Source: Arcuatula senhousia (Eukaryota; Mollusca; Bivalvia; Mytilida; Mytilidae). Taken from it: DNA of 64,000 nucleotides. Each line of letters opens with the position of its first letter. Position 1 is the stretch's first letter. Below, piece by piece: positions 49,801 through 58,376 of this stretch. The stretch covers positions 11,813,001 to 11,877,000 of the forward strand of contig OZ020305.1 of NCBI GenBank assembly GCA_963971305.1, in the 5' to 3' direction. Below the pieces are notes generated by a model, which was not told where the DNA came from, made no database searches, and saw nothing but the letters and a program-made list of their open reading frames with translations. A program made the position numbers and the translations under genes.

Positions 49801-50727
49801 GCCAAAAAATGACAAAAAATTGCTAAATTATTTGACGCGAATGGATTTTTAAGAAATTTACACCGGTATTAGGTACGGAGTAACCGTATGACCTTGACTG
49901 ACTTTTCAAGGTCAAATCAACTTAATGACACCTTTCCAACACTTTTTTACTATTTAAGGGTCTTAGATATAAAAAATGAAAAAAATGAAAATTTATCCCC
50001 CCTTTTTCCCAAAAATGTGAAAATTGACATTTTTTCACTAAAAGTGGTCAAAACATGTTAATTGTATTACTTTTAATCATTTTTAGTCAAAATTAGATGA
50101 AAAAATGTCGACCGGTCCTTATTAAGGTCTTTCACGACTACGGTCGTAAAGACCTTCTAGCAATTCTTCTGATTATTATTATTCTTCATCCGCCACAAAT
50201 TCTACTTTTTTGTTTCGCGACATATCATTTCAATACTTAAGGTAGTATATCGGTCATGAAAAACAAATTTCAAAATTAGTCCGTTAAGTGAAACTATTTA
50301 TAGTTACGGAGTTATCTCCCCTTACACCATAAAGTTTGTTGGTACATCTCCTCCTAAACTATAATACAAATAGAAAAAGTAAGGCATGCAAAGTGATGAG
50401 GGACTAATAAAGGTGCTTTATGGAACCATTTCATAAATGTTAAACCACTTCCTGTTAATGATTTTAAGAGTCGAAAAGTGTCGCGACATAATAAATTGCT
50501 CAAAATGCAATTTCAAGGTTAACTACATATTATGATCTATTTTTCACATAATTTTCCATATTTGAGTCAGGTTTTTTTTTGTGCTAAACAGTTGTCCAAT
50601 GTCTAATCTACCTATTTAAGCCAAAAAATGACAAAAAATTGCTAAATTATTTGACGCGAATGGATTTTTAAGAAATTTACACCTTTCCAACACTTTTTAC
50701 TATTTAAGGGTCTTAGATATAAAAAAT
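19814..50727 (+). repeat. Satellite array: 37 full 819-bp units plus one partial
   Basis: Head-to-tail units begin with TTATT and a hairpin whose arms are AAGGTCTTTCACGAC and GTCGTAAAGACCTT. Hairpin starts fall at 19819, 20638, 21457 and so on every 819 bp to 50124; units 14 and 15 are 820 bp because of one extra T. Each unit has the palindromic head, TTATTATTATTCTTCATCCG, a non-coding AT-rich body, and ends ACCGGTCC. An internal hairpin (TGACCTTGA/TCAAGGTCA; 20403-20428 in unit 1) recurs in every full unit. Stops occur in all frames. By eye I found only seven single-base variants, each private to one unit. The last unit (from 50124) has a 68-bp deletion and ends near 50727. The head and microsatellite layout match the elements to the left, so the unit is probably an amplified Helitron-like element. 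Confidence 0.95.
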
Positions 50728-51621
50728 AGAAACAAATATTTTTTTATTTTTATTTGGATATCTTTAGTCTCTTTTTATGAGGACTTGCGTAAGGAAAATT
50801 ACTCCTTTGCTTAATCAGGTGTTGTTGACTTTTCTTGCTCAATTTTAGGTACAGGTTTAAGCAGTAAGTCATCACATAAGCGATAAAGCAAATTAAAATA
50901 AAGACCACTGAACATCTGTGAACGATATATGGTAGTTTTAAAAAGAACTATATTATTGGACAACGAAAAACAAAGGGGCGATAACTCAATCCGGTAACTA
51001 GAGACTACGTCAAAAACTATCCGAAAATATGAATTTTTGTTTAAGTGGAAATGCCAAAACGTATGATTGTTTTCTGTTTGTTTTCTGCTTGGTGTGTGGT
51101 TAAAAGTAGTATCTAGTTTTTGCATCAAATAAATAATTTTTAAAAATAATATTGAAGAGAAACAGAATTCATCTGAATTTTGTGATTAAAAATAGCTATG
51201 GGAAGGATAAACGGGCCCATTTGTACACCTAAACAACTGTTTGTTATGTATTTTATAACTCTTTTTTCAATGTATTTGTGCTTTAATTTAATACGAGTAT
51301 TCTGTTTGTAAATAGTTGATTTAAACACATGATTAGAAATTGTTTCCCTTTATTATCATTTTTAAATTAGAAAATCTGTCCATTTTCTAATTTTAAGTGT
51401 ATATTTATACATACTTCAAGGGAAATTGATACAGATTAATATAACAATATAACATGTCAAAACAATCTGATTTTGTTAGTTGGTTTGCAAAATTTGTATT
51501 AGCCTAATACCATTAATATTCTCATACCGTTTTTTTCAAAGTATTGAACTAGACTATTTTAAATAGTAGTTGCTAATCTTCTTTGATTCTGAGAAAATCA
51601 TATCGAATTATTGTCTCAGTA
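50728..51621. other. Non-coding flank of the satellite, with repeat R4 copy 1
   Basis: No supported gene. The stretch 50966-51155 (AACAAAGGGGCGATAA, AAGTGGAAATGCCAAAACG, GATTGTTTTCTGTTTG) is a diverged direct copy of 54624-54815. Minus-strand frames at 50811-51328 overlap it and have no motifs. Confidence 0.55.
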
Positions 51622-51948
51622 TCACGGCTGGTCATCTCCTCACTCATAATATTTTCTTATGAAAACAATTCCGTGAGAAAAACTTCCGGTTATGAGAGAG
51701 AAGAGGAAATACGTCCACTTCAAACTGTACGTGTGTCACATTTGGAATGTTTTATAACATAGTTGTAGTGTATATCGAAAAAAGGGGAATGTCATGCAGT
51801 GTAAAAATGATTTTTACAATAACTTTAAGTCATCGGAATGTCAGTGGTAGCACTATCCGTTCTTATTTCATTTTCCCGTGACTAAAGGAGTGGAAATTTT
51901 GGACAAAAACTATTTCACGAGTCTTGTTTCGAGGCTTTCCGTCAATTT
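51622..51948 (+). repeat. Left terminal inverted repeat
   Basis: Contains AACTTCCGGTTATGAGAGAG, CACTTCAAACTGTACGTGTG and GGACAAAAACTATTTCACGA, each recovered in reverse complement in the right arm. Confidence 0.85.
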
Positions 51949-52284
51949 TTTAGCTGTTTTATTGGTGCACTTACACCATTTGTTTCTCTAAACTGTTTGA
52001 AAAGAAATAAAGTGTCTAAATTTGTCGTTTGGGGATAATATGACGAAAAAACGTAAATATGATGAGAGAGAGGAATGGTTGTGCGGGAGAAAATGCAATA
52101 TGAGTGAGAAAACTACTTGTGACTGAATGAATGAATGTGGTAAAGTCAAAAGAAATGCTTAAATATAATACGAAAGGTGTGGGTGCATTTCAAGGAACAA
52201 CTTCTCATTATCAAACGAGACGTTCTCAGTTTTTCATTAGAAAAACGTAAATATCCATCTCAGTAGAAACTATATCAAATTGAG

Positions 52285-52913
52285 TAGTGCCAATTGTCAA
52301 AAAGGACGACAAACCAAATATTCGAACTACCGCCCCATGTCTTTGTTAAGCAGTGAAGGAAAGTTTTAATATGGAAACGTCTTTATCCCTATAGTGTGTC
52401 ACAACTTTGATGTGTTTTGTGTTACCAGACCCTTAGATCGCAATGGAAGAGGGAGGTTTGGCGCCATAAAACTTGGTTCAACCCATCATTTCTTTTGAAA
52501 TGTCTGTACCAAGTTAGGACAATGCGCTCTTCAATTTCTCTGGTATGCCTTTTCTTCTTGGCGCATATTATGGGATTGTCATCCCCGCTTGGTTATTTTG
52601 TTGTTACCTACATATATTATGATATAATCATATTATATATATAACTATCTGCTCTATCCATACCAATCGGGATTTCTCCAGCGTCACTCTGCTATAGTTT
52701 AGATAACAAACTATAAAATATTTTTGATATTCTGTGACTTTTCTAAGGCATTGATACATTAAGGCATCGGGGTTCAATAGCTTAACTTATCTGGTCCTGT
52801 GTTTGACTGGATAAAAGATAATATAACAAATAGGAAACAGTTTGTTGTCCTAAATCAGACTTCTTCTTCCTTTGGTACAGTAACAGTGGATTTCGTCCTT
52901 GGTCCTTTATTAT
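52285..52913 (+). pseudogene. Non-LTR (LINE) reverse transcriptase relic, plus strand
   Basis: Frame-shifting but clear reverse transcriptase motifs appear in order: KKDDKPNI then NYRPMSLLSSEGK (about 52300-52367), PYQSGFLQRHSAIV (about 52650-52700), FCDFSKAL (about 52730, motif A with its Asp), then WIKDNITNRKQFVVLNQ and VLGPLL up to 52910. The last motif is part of motif B. The order and wording resemble jockey/CR1-type LINEs, a different family from the LINE split by the big insertion. Several frameshifts and stops make it non-functional. It is cut at about 52911 by a palindromic head. Confidence 0.75.
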
Positions 52914-52944
52914 GTCGCCTGCAACGTGTTGCAGAAGCGACATA
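52911..52944 (+). repeat. Palindromic element head inside the LINE relic
   Basis: The arms TATGTCGCCTGCAAC and GTTGCAGAAGCGACATA form a hairpin with a few unpaired bases. It follows TTTAT and is followed by a GTC-rich microsatellite (GTCGTCTTGCGTCGTCCTGC). The layout is the same as the heads at 18176 and 19819 although the sequence differs. Confidence 0.65.
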
Positions 52945-53007
52945 TAGGGGTAACTTTGGCACTATCCGTCGTCTTGCGTCGTCCTGCGTCGTCCTGCGGC
53001 GTCACAA

Positions 53008-53605
53008 AAATTTCAGTCGCAGTTTTCCAGGCAACTACATGCCACAGCCTCTTGATATTTGGTATGTAGCTTCATTGCATAGTACTGTAAGGTGTAAAGC
53101 GATTTTATGCCCGAAAAATAACGACTTCCTGTTTGATGAATACTTAATGTTTTATATATATTGGACAAAGATGCCAAATTTTCGTCGCAGTTTTTCAGGC
53201 AACTACATGCCACAGCCTCTTGATATTTGGTATGTAGCTTCATTGCATAGTACTATAAGGTGTAAAGCGATTTTATGCCCAAAAAATAACGACTTCCTGT
53301 TTGACGAATACTTAACGTTTTATATATAATGGACATAGATGCCAAATTTTCGTCGCAGTTTTCCAGGCAACTACATGCCACAGCCTCTTGATATTTGGTA
53401 TGTAGCTTCATTGCATAGTACTATAAGGTGTAAAGCGATTTTATGCCCGAAAAATAACGACTTCCTGTTTGACGAATACTTAACGTTTTATATATAATGG
53501 ACATAGATGCCAAATTTTCGTCGCAGTTTTCCAGGCAACTACATGCCACGGCCTCTTGATATTTGGTATGTAGCTTCATTGGATAGTACTATAAGGTGTG
53601 AAAAG
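53008..53605 (+). repeat. 168-bp tandem repeat, about 3.5 units
   Basis: The marker GCAACTACATGCCAC starts at 53031, 53199, 53367 and 53535, exactly 168 bp apart, and units are nearly identical. Because 168 is a multiple of three, a frame stays open through the first two units (52799-53329) and repeats the peptide NYMPQPLDIWYVASLHST. Stops in later units argue against a protein. It probably forms the core of the palindrome-headed element that starts at 52911. Confidence 0.85.
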
Positions 53606-53626
53606 TGCACAAATAACAACAACTTC

Positions 53627-53954
53627 AAATTGACGGAAAGCATCGGAACAAGACTCGTGAAATAGTTTTTGTCCAAAATTTTCCACTCCTTCAGTCACGG
53701 GAAAATGAAATTAGAACGGATAGTGCTACCACTGACATTCCGATGACTTAAAGTTATTGTAAAAATCATTTTTACACTGCATGACATTCCCCTTTTTTCG
53801 ATATACACTACAACTATGTAATAAAACATTCCAAATGTGACACACGTACAGTTTGAAGTGGACGTATTTCCTCTTCTCTCTCATAACCGGAAGTTTTTCT
53901 CACGGAATTGTTTTCATAAGAAAATATTATGAGTGAGGAGATGACCAGCCGTGA
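53627..53954 (-). repeat. Right terminal inverted repeat
   Basis: Inverted partner of 51622-51948, bounded inside by AAATTGACGG and outside by CCAGCCGTGA. Confidence 0.85.
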
Positions 53955-54099
53955 GTATGAATAGAGGCATTTTAAATCGTAATATTAGGAGTAGGTTCCT
54001 AAGGGACTGAAGAGAACTGATATGTTCATAGCAAAAGCGTTTATCTTTTAATTTGAATGGAAAATTAATTCAAATTAATAGTGTCAATTCGACGTTTCG

Positions 54100-54218
54100 A
54101 TTAACTGCAATTAAGCTTTATTAAAATGTATCGCTTAAAAATAAAGTACAAATCACGAATCAAATGATGTATGTCTGAAGAAAACAAAAAAGGAACATCA
54201 TACCGAAAGACATTAACA
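54100..54218 (+). repeat. Direct repeat R5, copy 1
   Basis: It shares CAATTAAGCTT, TACAAATCACGAATCAAA, a GTCTGAA block and CGAAAGACATTAACAAA with 55515-55600. Together the two copies bracket the inverted R2 pair. Confidence 0.65.
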
Positions 54219-54223
54219 AAAAT

Positions 54224-54620
54224 GAGTGAGTGAGTGAGTTGGTGTTTTACGCCCTTGCAACGCTATATAGCTTATTTAGAGGCCATGAACATGAAAAAGA
54301 TGATAAAATGAACATGAAATGATGATGGTAAATGAAAGCTGGGGGTAGGGCGGTAAACAAAGATACAGTAAATTCTGAAGACACACAGGAAAAGGGGAAA
54401 TAGAAAATAATGAGATGTGGAATAAGTGTACGCGACACAACCCACAGTTAAACGGCAATTTAGAAAAACCACAATGGACAAGGCGGGTAGGGACCATAGC
54501 TTTAGCCTAAATGATGCACTACTTGGCGTTCCAAAAGGGACCCTTTTACGTGCATGAAGCGTGGCACTTTCCTCACACATTGGTCACGCACTATGGTCAG
54601 CGGTCAGGTTTTCCGTAACC
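54224..54620 (+). repeat. Dispersed repeat R2, copy 2
   Basis: It starts TGAGTGAGTTGGTGTTTTAC, continues with GCCCTTGCAACGC and AAAATGAACATGAAATGATG, and ends with TTTTACGTGCATGAAGCGTG. The inverted partner is 55040-55482 and a decayed relative lies at 4276-4470. Three overlapping minus-strand frames here are repeat artefacts. Confidence 0.75.
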
Positions 54621-54623
54621 GTA

Positions 54624-54815
54624 AACAAAGGGGCGATAATATAATGTATTCTGGTAACCAGAAATTACGCCTAAAACTAGCCAAAAATATATTGTTTTGT
54701 CTTAGTGGTAATGCCAAGACAAATGATTGTTTCTGTTTGTTTCTGGTTGTAATGATTAAAAGTAATATCAAGTTATTGCATTAAATATTTGTTTTTTTAA
54801 ATAATACTGAAAAAG
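54624..54815 (+). repeat. Repeat R4, copy 2
   Basis: Diverged direct copy of 50966-51155 (AACAAAGGGGCGATAATATA, AGTGGTAATGCCAAGACAAA, GATTGTTTCTGTTTG). It is non-coding. Confidence 0.7.
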
Positions 54816-55039
54816 TAAACTTATAAAATTCCTTCCTATTATCTCCTATGCTTAGAAGGAGTTTTAATCCGAAGTTTTGTTACAAAAACAATTTCGGAGT
54901 GTATCCCAAATGGAACTGTAAAGAGGTATTATGTTCTTCCAACAACTATAAAGAAAACATTTACTCTTGGCTAGAGTTCTTCTGATAAAATGATTTGAAA
55001 TTATATCCACACCAATCACGTATGGGGCCTGGGTGGCGA
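54816..55039. other. Non-coding spacer
   Basis: Short spacer between repeats; a 7-bp inverted repeat GGGGCCT/AGGCCCC lies at 55024-55048. Nothing else was seen. Confidence 0.45.
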
Positions 55040-55482
55040 ATAGGCCCCCCAGCAGAGCCTAGCTCGTCGTAAGAAGAGATAAAGGGTATTGGGATTCTAA
55101 CGTCGGGTCAGTGTTCATCCCAAAGAGAGGCCAGGTGAGAATCCTAGGAGGCTGAGCAGGGTGGCCCTCGTCCGTGGGGGTTTTCAGGTATATAATACAG
55201 AAACCCTGACCGCTGACCCTAGTGGGCCACCATGTGTGGAGAGTGCTACACTTCATGCAAGTAAAAGACCCCTATGTTGACTGCGAAGTTGTGCACCACA
55301 TAGATTAAATTTTTCGTTCCTACCCACCTCTCCCTTTTTCCTGGGGTTCTTACTATCCTTTGTTTCATACATCATCCCCATATTTCATGTTCATTCTATC
55401 ATCCTTTTCATGTTCATCGCCTTTGAATAACCTATATGGCGTTGCAAGGGCGTAAAACACCAACTCGCTCAGTCACATATAC
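55040..55482 (-). repeat. Dispersed repeat R2, copy 3 (inverted)
   Basis: Reverse-complement copy of 54224-54620: CTTCATGCAAGTAAAAGACC, TTTCATGTTCATTCTATCAT and GCGTTGCAAGGGCGTAAAAC appear in inverted order, ending ACACCAACTCGCTCA. Confidence 0.75.
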
Positions 55483-55514
55483 ACACCAACGTTACTTAAC
55501 CGTTTTAATTTAAA

Positions 55515-55600
55515 GCAATTAAGCTTAAATTATCATTGAAATACAAATCACGAATCAAAAGGCACAAGTCTGAAACAACATAACGAAAGACATTAACAAA
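55515..55600 (+). repeat. Direct repeat R5, copy 2
   Basis: Matches 54100-54218 with small deletions (GCAATTAAGCTTAAATTATC, ATACAAATCACGAATCAAAA, CGAAAGACATTAACAAA). Confidence 0.65.
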
Positions 55601-56029
55601 TAAAATTGCAAGTATAAAAACGAGCTCACAATGAAATATAAAGCCTACAAATCCTTTAAAGATGTAAATTGGTTTACCATGTAAGCAATTTTGGCATCAA
55701 ACACCTACCTTGACTGATTCGGTTATTTTATAAATTCTCCAAAGTTCCTGTATTTATCAAGAAAGCTGTTTCGTTTTGTTAGCAAGATCTTTCTAGAGGT
55801 ATATATGAAAATCCCCATGATAACTTAAAAATGTAACTCATATCTTGTAGTGTTCAGAAATCTCTTCAAATTGTTACAAAGTGTACTAATGTTGCTCTTT
55901 AAAAATGAACAAAAAATAAAATCTTAAACAGTCAAAAAGTACAAACATATCATAATAACATATACATTTTACTGAGTAATGTAAAACAATTTAAACATAA
56001 CAGATGAATAAAAAAATTGTAAACGTGCC
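55601..56029. other. Non-coding, nothing recognised
   Basis: AT-rich sequence up to the start of the last type-1 palindromic element. Confidence 0.5.
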
Positions 56030-56561
56030 TCCGTGAAAGACCTTAGCAATTGTTTACGAAACAATTGTCCTCCTAGTTATTATTCTTTTTCTTCTTTCCT
56101 CCCGCCATGAACTTGTCCGGTAGTTTTCTCTCAAACGCATAGGGGGATTCACACGAAACATTGTAGGAAGGTAGATCGGTTACTGAAGTTGTTGACGGAC
56201 TTTTCAAAAATTACAAAATGGCCGCCGTTTCCGTGTAATTGGCGAAAGTTCATAATATAGGACATTGCAATATCTCGGTTACCTAGGTGCGTAGGAGGCT
56301 GAAATTTTGTAGGTGAATAGAGCAAAGGGAGCTCATCAATAATACGAAAAAAAATTTTGAAGCGATGTTTACGGTTTTCGAGTTATTTGCGAAAATGTGA
56401 TTTTTCGGGCCCAAAAATGCGAAAATCGTCAAAATGCTTCGATTTCGACAAAATTTTTTATGTAGGGGTTTTAAAAGATGGCGAATCATAATACGAGGTA
56501 AAAAATGGGTTCGTTTGGGAGACATTTTTGTGTTGGGCATCCCCAACACAGTCAGCACTAG
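56030..56561 (+). mobile_element. Palindrome-headed element, type 1, closing copy
   Basis: It starts with GTGAAAGACCTTAGCAATT, which resembles the satellite head, then a perfect hairpin CAATTGTTT-acg-AAACAATTG (56047-56067), TTATTATTC microsatellite and a body matching 19332-19813. It ends with CGTTTGGGAGACA, the hairpin TGTTGGG/CCCAACA (56531-56548) and CAGTCAGCACTAG. The sequence after CTAG is LINE coding sequence on the opposite strand. A 3' hairpin about 10 bases before CTAG and insertion before a T resemble Helitron ends. Confidence 0.7.
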
Positions 56562-57176
56562 TTTATTCTGACTTTAAGCTGGTTCTTACAGTTCATTCTC
56601 ATTGTCATTGCTTTCTCGGCATTTATGTTGAGCCAAGTGTATTTTCAACATTATGTTACCTGATCGTTTTCTCGTGCACGTCAGTGAATCTACTTGCTAA
56701 TAGGTCAAGGTCATCAGCATAGTTTAGGTCTTCAAGTCTGGTGGTAAACTTCCATCTGATGCCTTTGCTCTTGTTGTTGGTGTTCCACATAATCCAGATA
56801 ATGATGATGATGAAGTGAAAGCCTGACATAAAACGACTTGCTGCACACCAGTTTTAACTTCGAACCACTCTGATGTTTTACCGCTTTGAAGGACACAGTC
56901 TTTGCTACCCATGTATATTTTCTTAAAGATGTTAACATATATATCAGGAACACCATAGGGTCTTAAAATTTCCCACATTCTTTCATGTATGATGCTATCG
57001 AATGCTGTTTTAAAATCTAATTTAAGTATAATTTAAGTATAATGGTGCATTACATTCTTGGAATTGTTTCATGATGTGACGTAGGATAAAGACTTGCTCA
57101 GTTGTTCCATGGCCACTTTTAAAGGCTGCTTGTTCGTCTCTGAGTTGTTGTTTTACTCTGTCTCTCATACGCATAC
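56562..57176 (-). pseudogene. Non-LTR retrotransposon (LINE), reverse transcriptase half
   Basis: Reading the minus strand from 57176 downward: DEQAAFKSGHGTTEQVFILR, ILRPYGVPDIYVNIFKKIY, SEWFEVKTGV (motif B region), then after a frameshift GIRWKFTTRLEDLNYADDLD with the YADD catalytic motif, and after another shift LNINAEKAMTMRMNCKNQ near 56600. The frame stops at 56562, where the big insertion ends. The continuation expected after 'xxMRxN' is the YLGS region, which is found at 17722-18165 on the same strand. Frameshifts show it is not functional. The 5' side abuts the tyrosine-recombinase element at 57177; no LINE sequence was recognised beyond that element. Confidence 0.8.
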
Positions 57177-57381
57177 AATAGAACTTAAAGTCTGAACTTT
57201 AAGTTCCTTATCGTATCGGCGCAAAAAATTATTTATGGCCCGGGTACGGGCCATACTTAAATGTTGGTAAATTTGTTCATGTTGGTCTCCATGGAAATAA
57301 GAACTTCCGCTTCCTTTTTCTAGAAAGATCTCAAGAAGCAGGTTGTGTTTTCTTATAGATTGAATTTAAATCGTTTAAAAA
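57177..57381 (+). repeat. 5' direct repeat (A1), with two palindromes
   Basis: Identical to 63494-63698. It contains a perfect 11-bp inverted repeat GAACTTAAAGT-ctga-ACTTTAAGTTC (57181-57206) and a second ATGGCCCG-ggta-CGGGCCAT (57235-57254). A palindrome with a 4-base centre is a plausible recombinase-binding site; that is inference. Confidence 0.9.
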
Positions 57382-58193
57382 ATCACATGCATCTTACCTT
57401 TTTAGCAAAATAATCGTTGAATAATTGAATCTTTAAAAACAAATACAACGTCTTGTACTAATTTGATACACATTGATCGATTTTGCGCTGCATTTACACA
57501 GTTTAAAAAAGTTCTTAAAAAGAAAATGTTAAATCGGCAACAGTTTAAAGAATTTATTGCTTGTTCTAATTTTTTATTAGATTTCATCAAGCATTTATTG
57601 GATTTATGTTCTGATCCCCATTTGTTTTGTTCAATCAATTAAATGTAAAAGAATGTGGAAATTATTTTGTGACAATTTTTGTTTGTTTGTTTGTAAGTTG
57701 TCTAATTTCAGGTACATGAACTCATGAAGGTGATGTTCATTGTAATTTATAGTTACAGGATCAGTAAATATTATTCCTTAGTTAAATGTTCACTCTTGCT
57801 TTATTTAATTTTACGTGTCGTAGTGATATCAAATCAAGTATTCACACATATTTTAAAACAATGGCAGTTGATCGTTTACTTTTATCGACATATTAAATAC
57901 ATTGGAGCTGAATGGAAGTTATTCATGTTTTTATTCATAATTTTAAATATACCAGTAACATGTACATATTAGTTTTTACTTTAGTTCAGTTGTAAAGAAG
58001 CAAGTGCACCTATGGGGCATTTAATAGTCTCAAACCTTATAAAATAAAGACCAAATCAGTTACAAAATGTAACAAAAATGAAACGAGCAATAACAGAAAA
58101 CATGTAACACACAAAACATAGAACATCAATCAACAACATGAAATTAAGTTGAAATGAGAGTGAAATATAAATAGTAATTAGATAATTACTAAG
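57382..58193 (+). other. 5' leader of the retrotransposon
   Basis: Untranslated region before Gag. A plus-strand frame open from about 57415 could encode a short lysine-rich peptide (57463-57642, ending LLDLCSDPHLFCSIN). The overlapping minus-strand frame 57402-57638 and the frame at 57724-57972 have no recognisable features. Confidence 0.5.
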
Positions 58194-58334
58194 TAGTCAA
58201 GTAATCAGATAATCAGTAGTACTCAAGAAATCAGATAATCAGTAGTACTCAAGTAATCAGATAATCAGTAGTAGTCAAGTAATCACATAATCAATAAGTA
58301 GTCAAGTAATCAAAAAAAAAAAAAAAAAAAAAAA
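58194..58334 (+). repeat. 26-bp minisatellite plus A23 tract
   Basis: CAAGTAATCAGATAATCAGT units start at 58198, 58224, 58250, 58276 and 58303 (26-27 bp apart). They are followed by 23 consecutive A (58312-58334), immediately upstream of the Gag start. Confidence 0.85.
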
Positions 58335-58376
58335 CCAGAAACATTATTAATTCATGATTTGTATGTTTTAGTAACA

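Larger units (their letters stand above)
51622..53954. mobile_element. Element with 327-bp terminal inverted repeats
   Basis: The left arm 51622-51948 and right arm 53627-53954 are inverted copies over their whole length with few mismatches, beginning TCACGGCTGGTCATCTCC and ending, inverted, at CCAGCCGTGA. The outer flanks show GTA on both sides (51619-51621 and 53955-53957), a possible short target duplication. Between the arms lie a LINE relic, a palindromic head and a 168-bp tandem repeat. No transposase is recognisable, so it looks like a non-autonomous foldback or long-TIR DNA element that has received other insertions. Confidence 0.75.
18170..56561 (+). mobile_element. 38.4-kb compound insertion inside one LINE copy
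   Basis: The block starts with a palindromic head (18176-18206) and ends with a 3' hairpin plus CTAG followed by T (56531-56562). On either side are the two halves of one LINE reading frame. I read it as one Helitron/HINE-like insertion whose interior later grew by tandem amplification and nested insertion. Contents in order: extra heads, two type-2 element bodies, one type-1 body, an 819-bp satellite array, 5.3 kb of older repeats and a second type-1 body. No autonomous Rep/helicase gene is present. Confidence 0.6.

Noticed and set aside
19814..50727. CRISPR array or gene cluster explanation for the long periodic region
   Set aside because: The period is 819 bp with no alternating short repeats and unique spacers, all units are the same, and all frames contain stops.
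50811..51328. Minus-strand frames of 105 and 62 residues
   Set aside because: They overlap diverged repeat R4, and no motif or conserved composition supports a protein.
52799..53329. 176-residue protein-coding gene
   Set aside because: The first part is a LINE RT relic and the rest is the 168-bp tandem repeat; the frame is a chance fusion of the two.
53955..53957. GTA target duplication of the long-TIR element as firm evidence for its superfamily
   Set aside because: Three bases on each side match too easily by chance; no superfamily was assigned.
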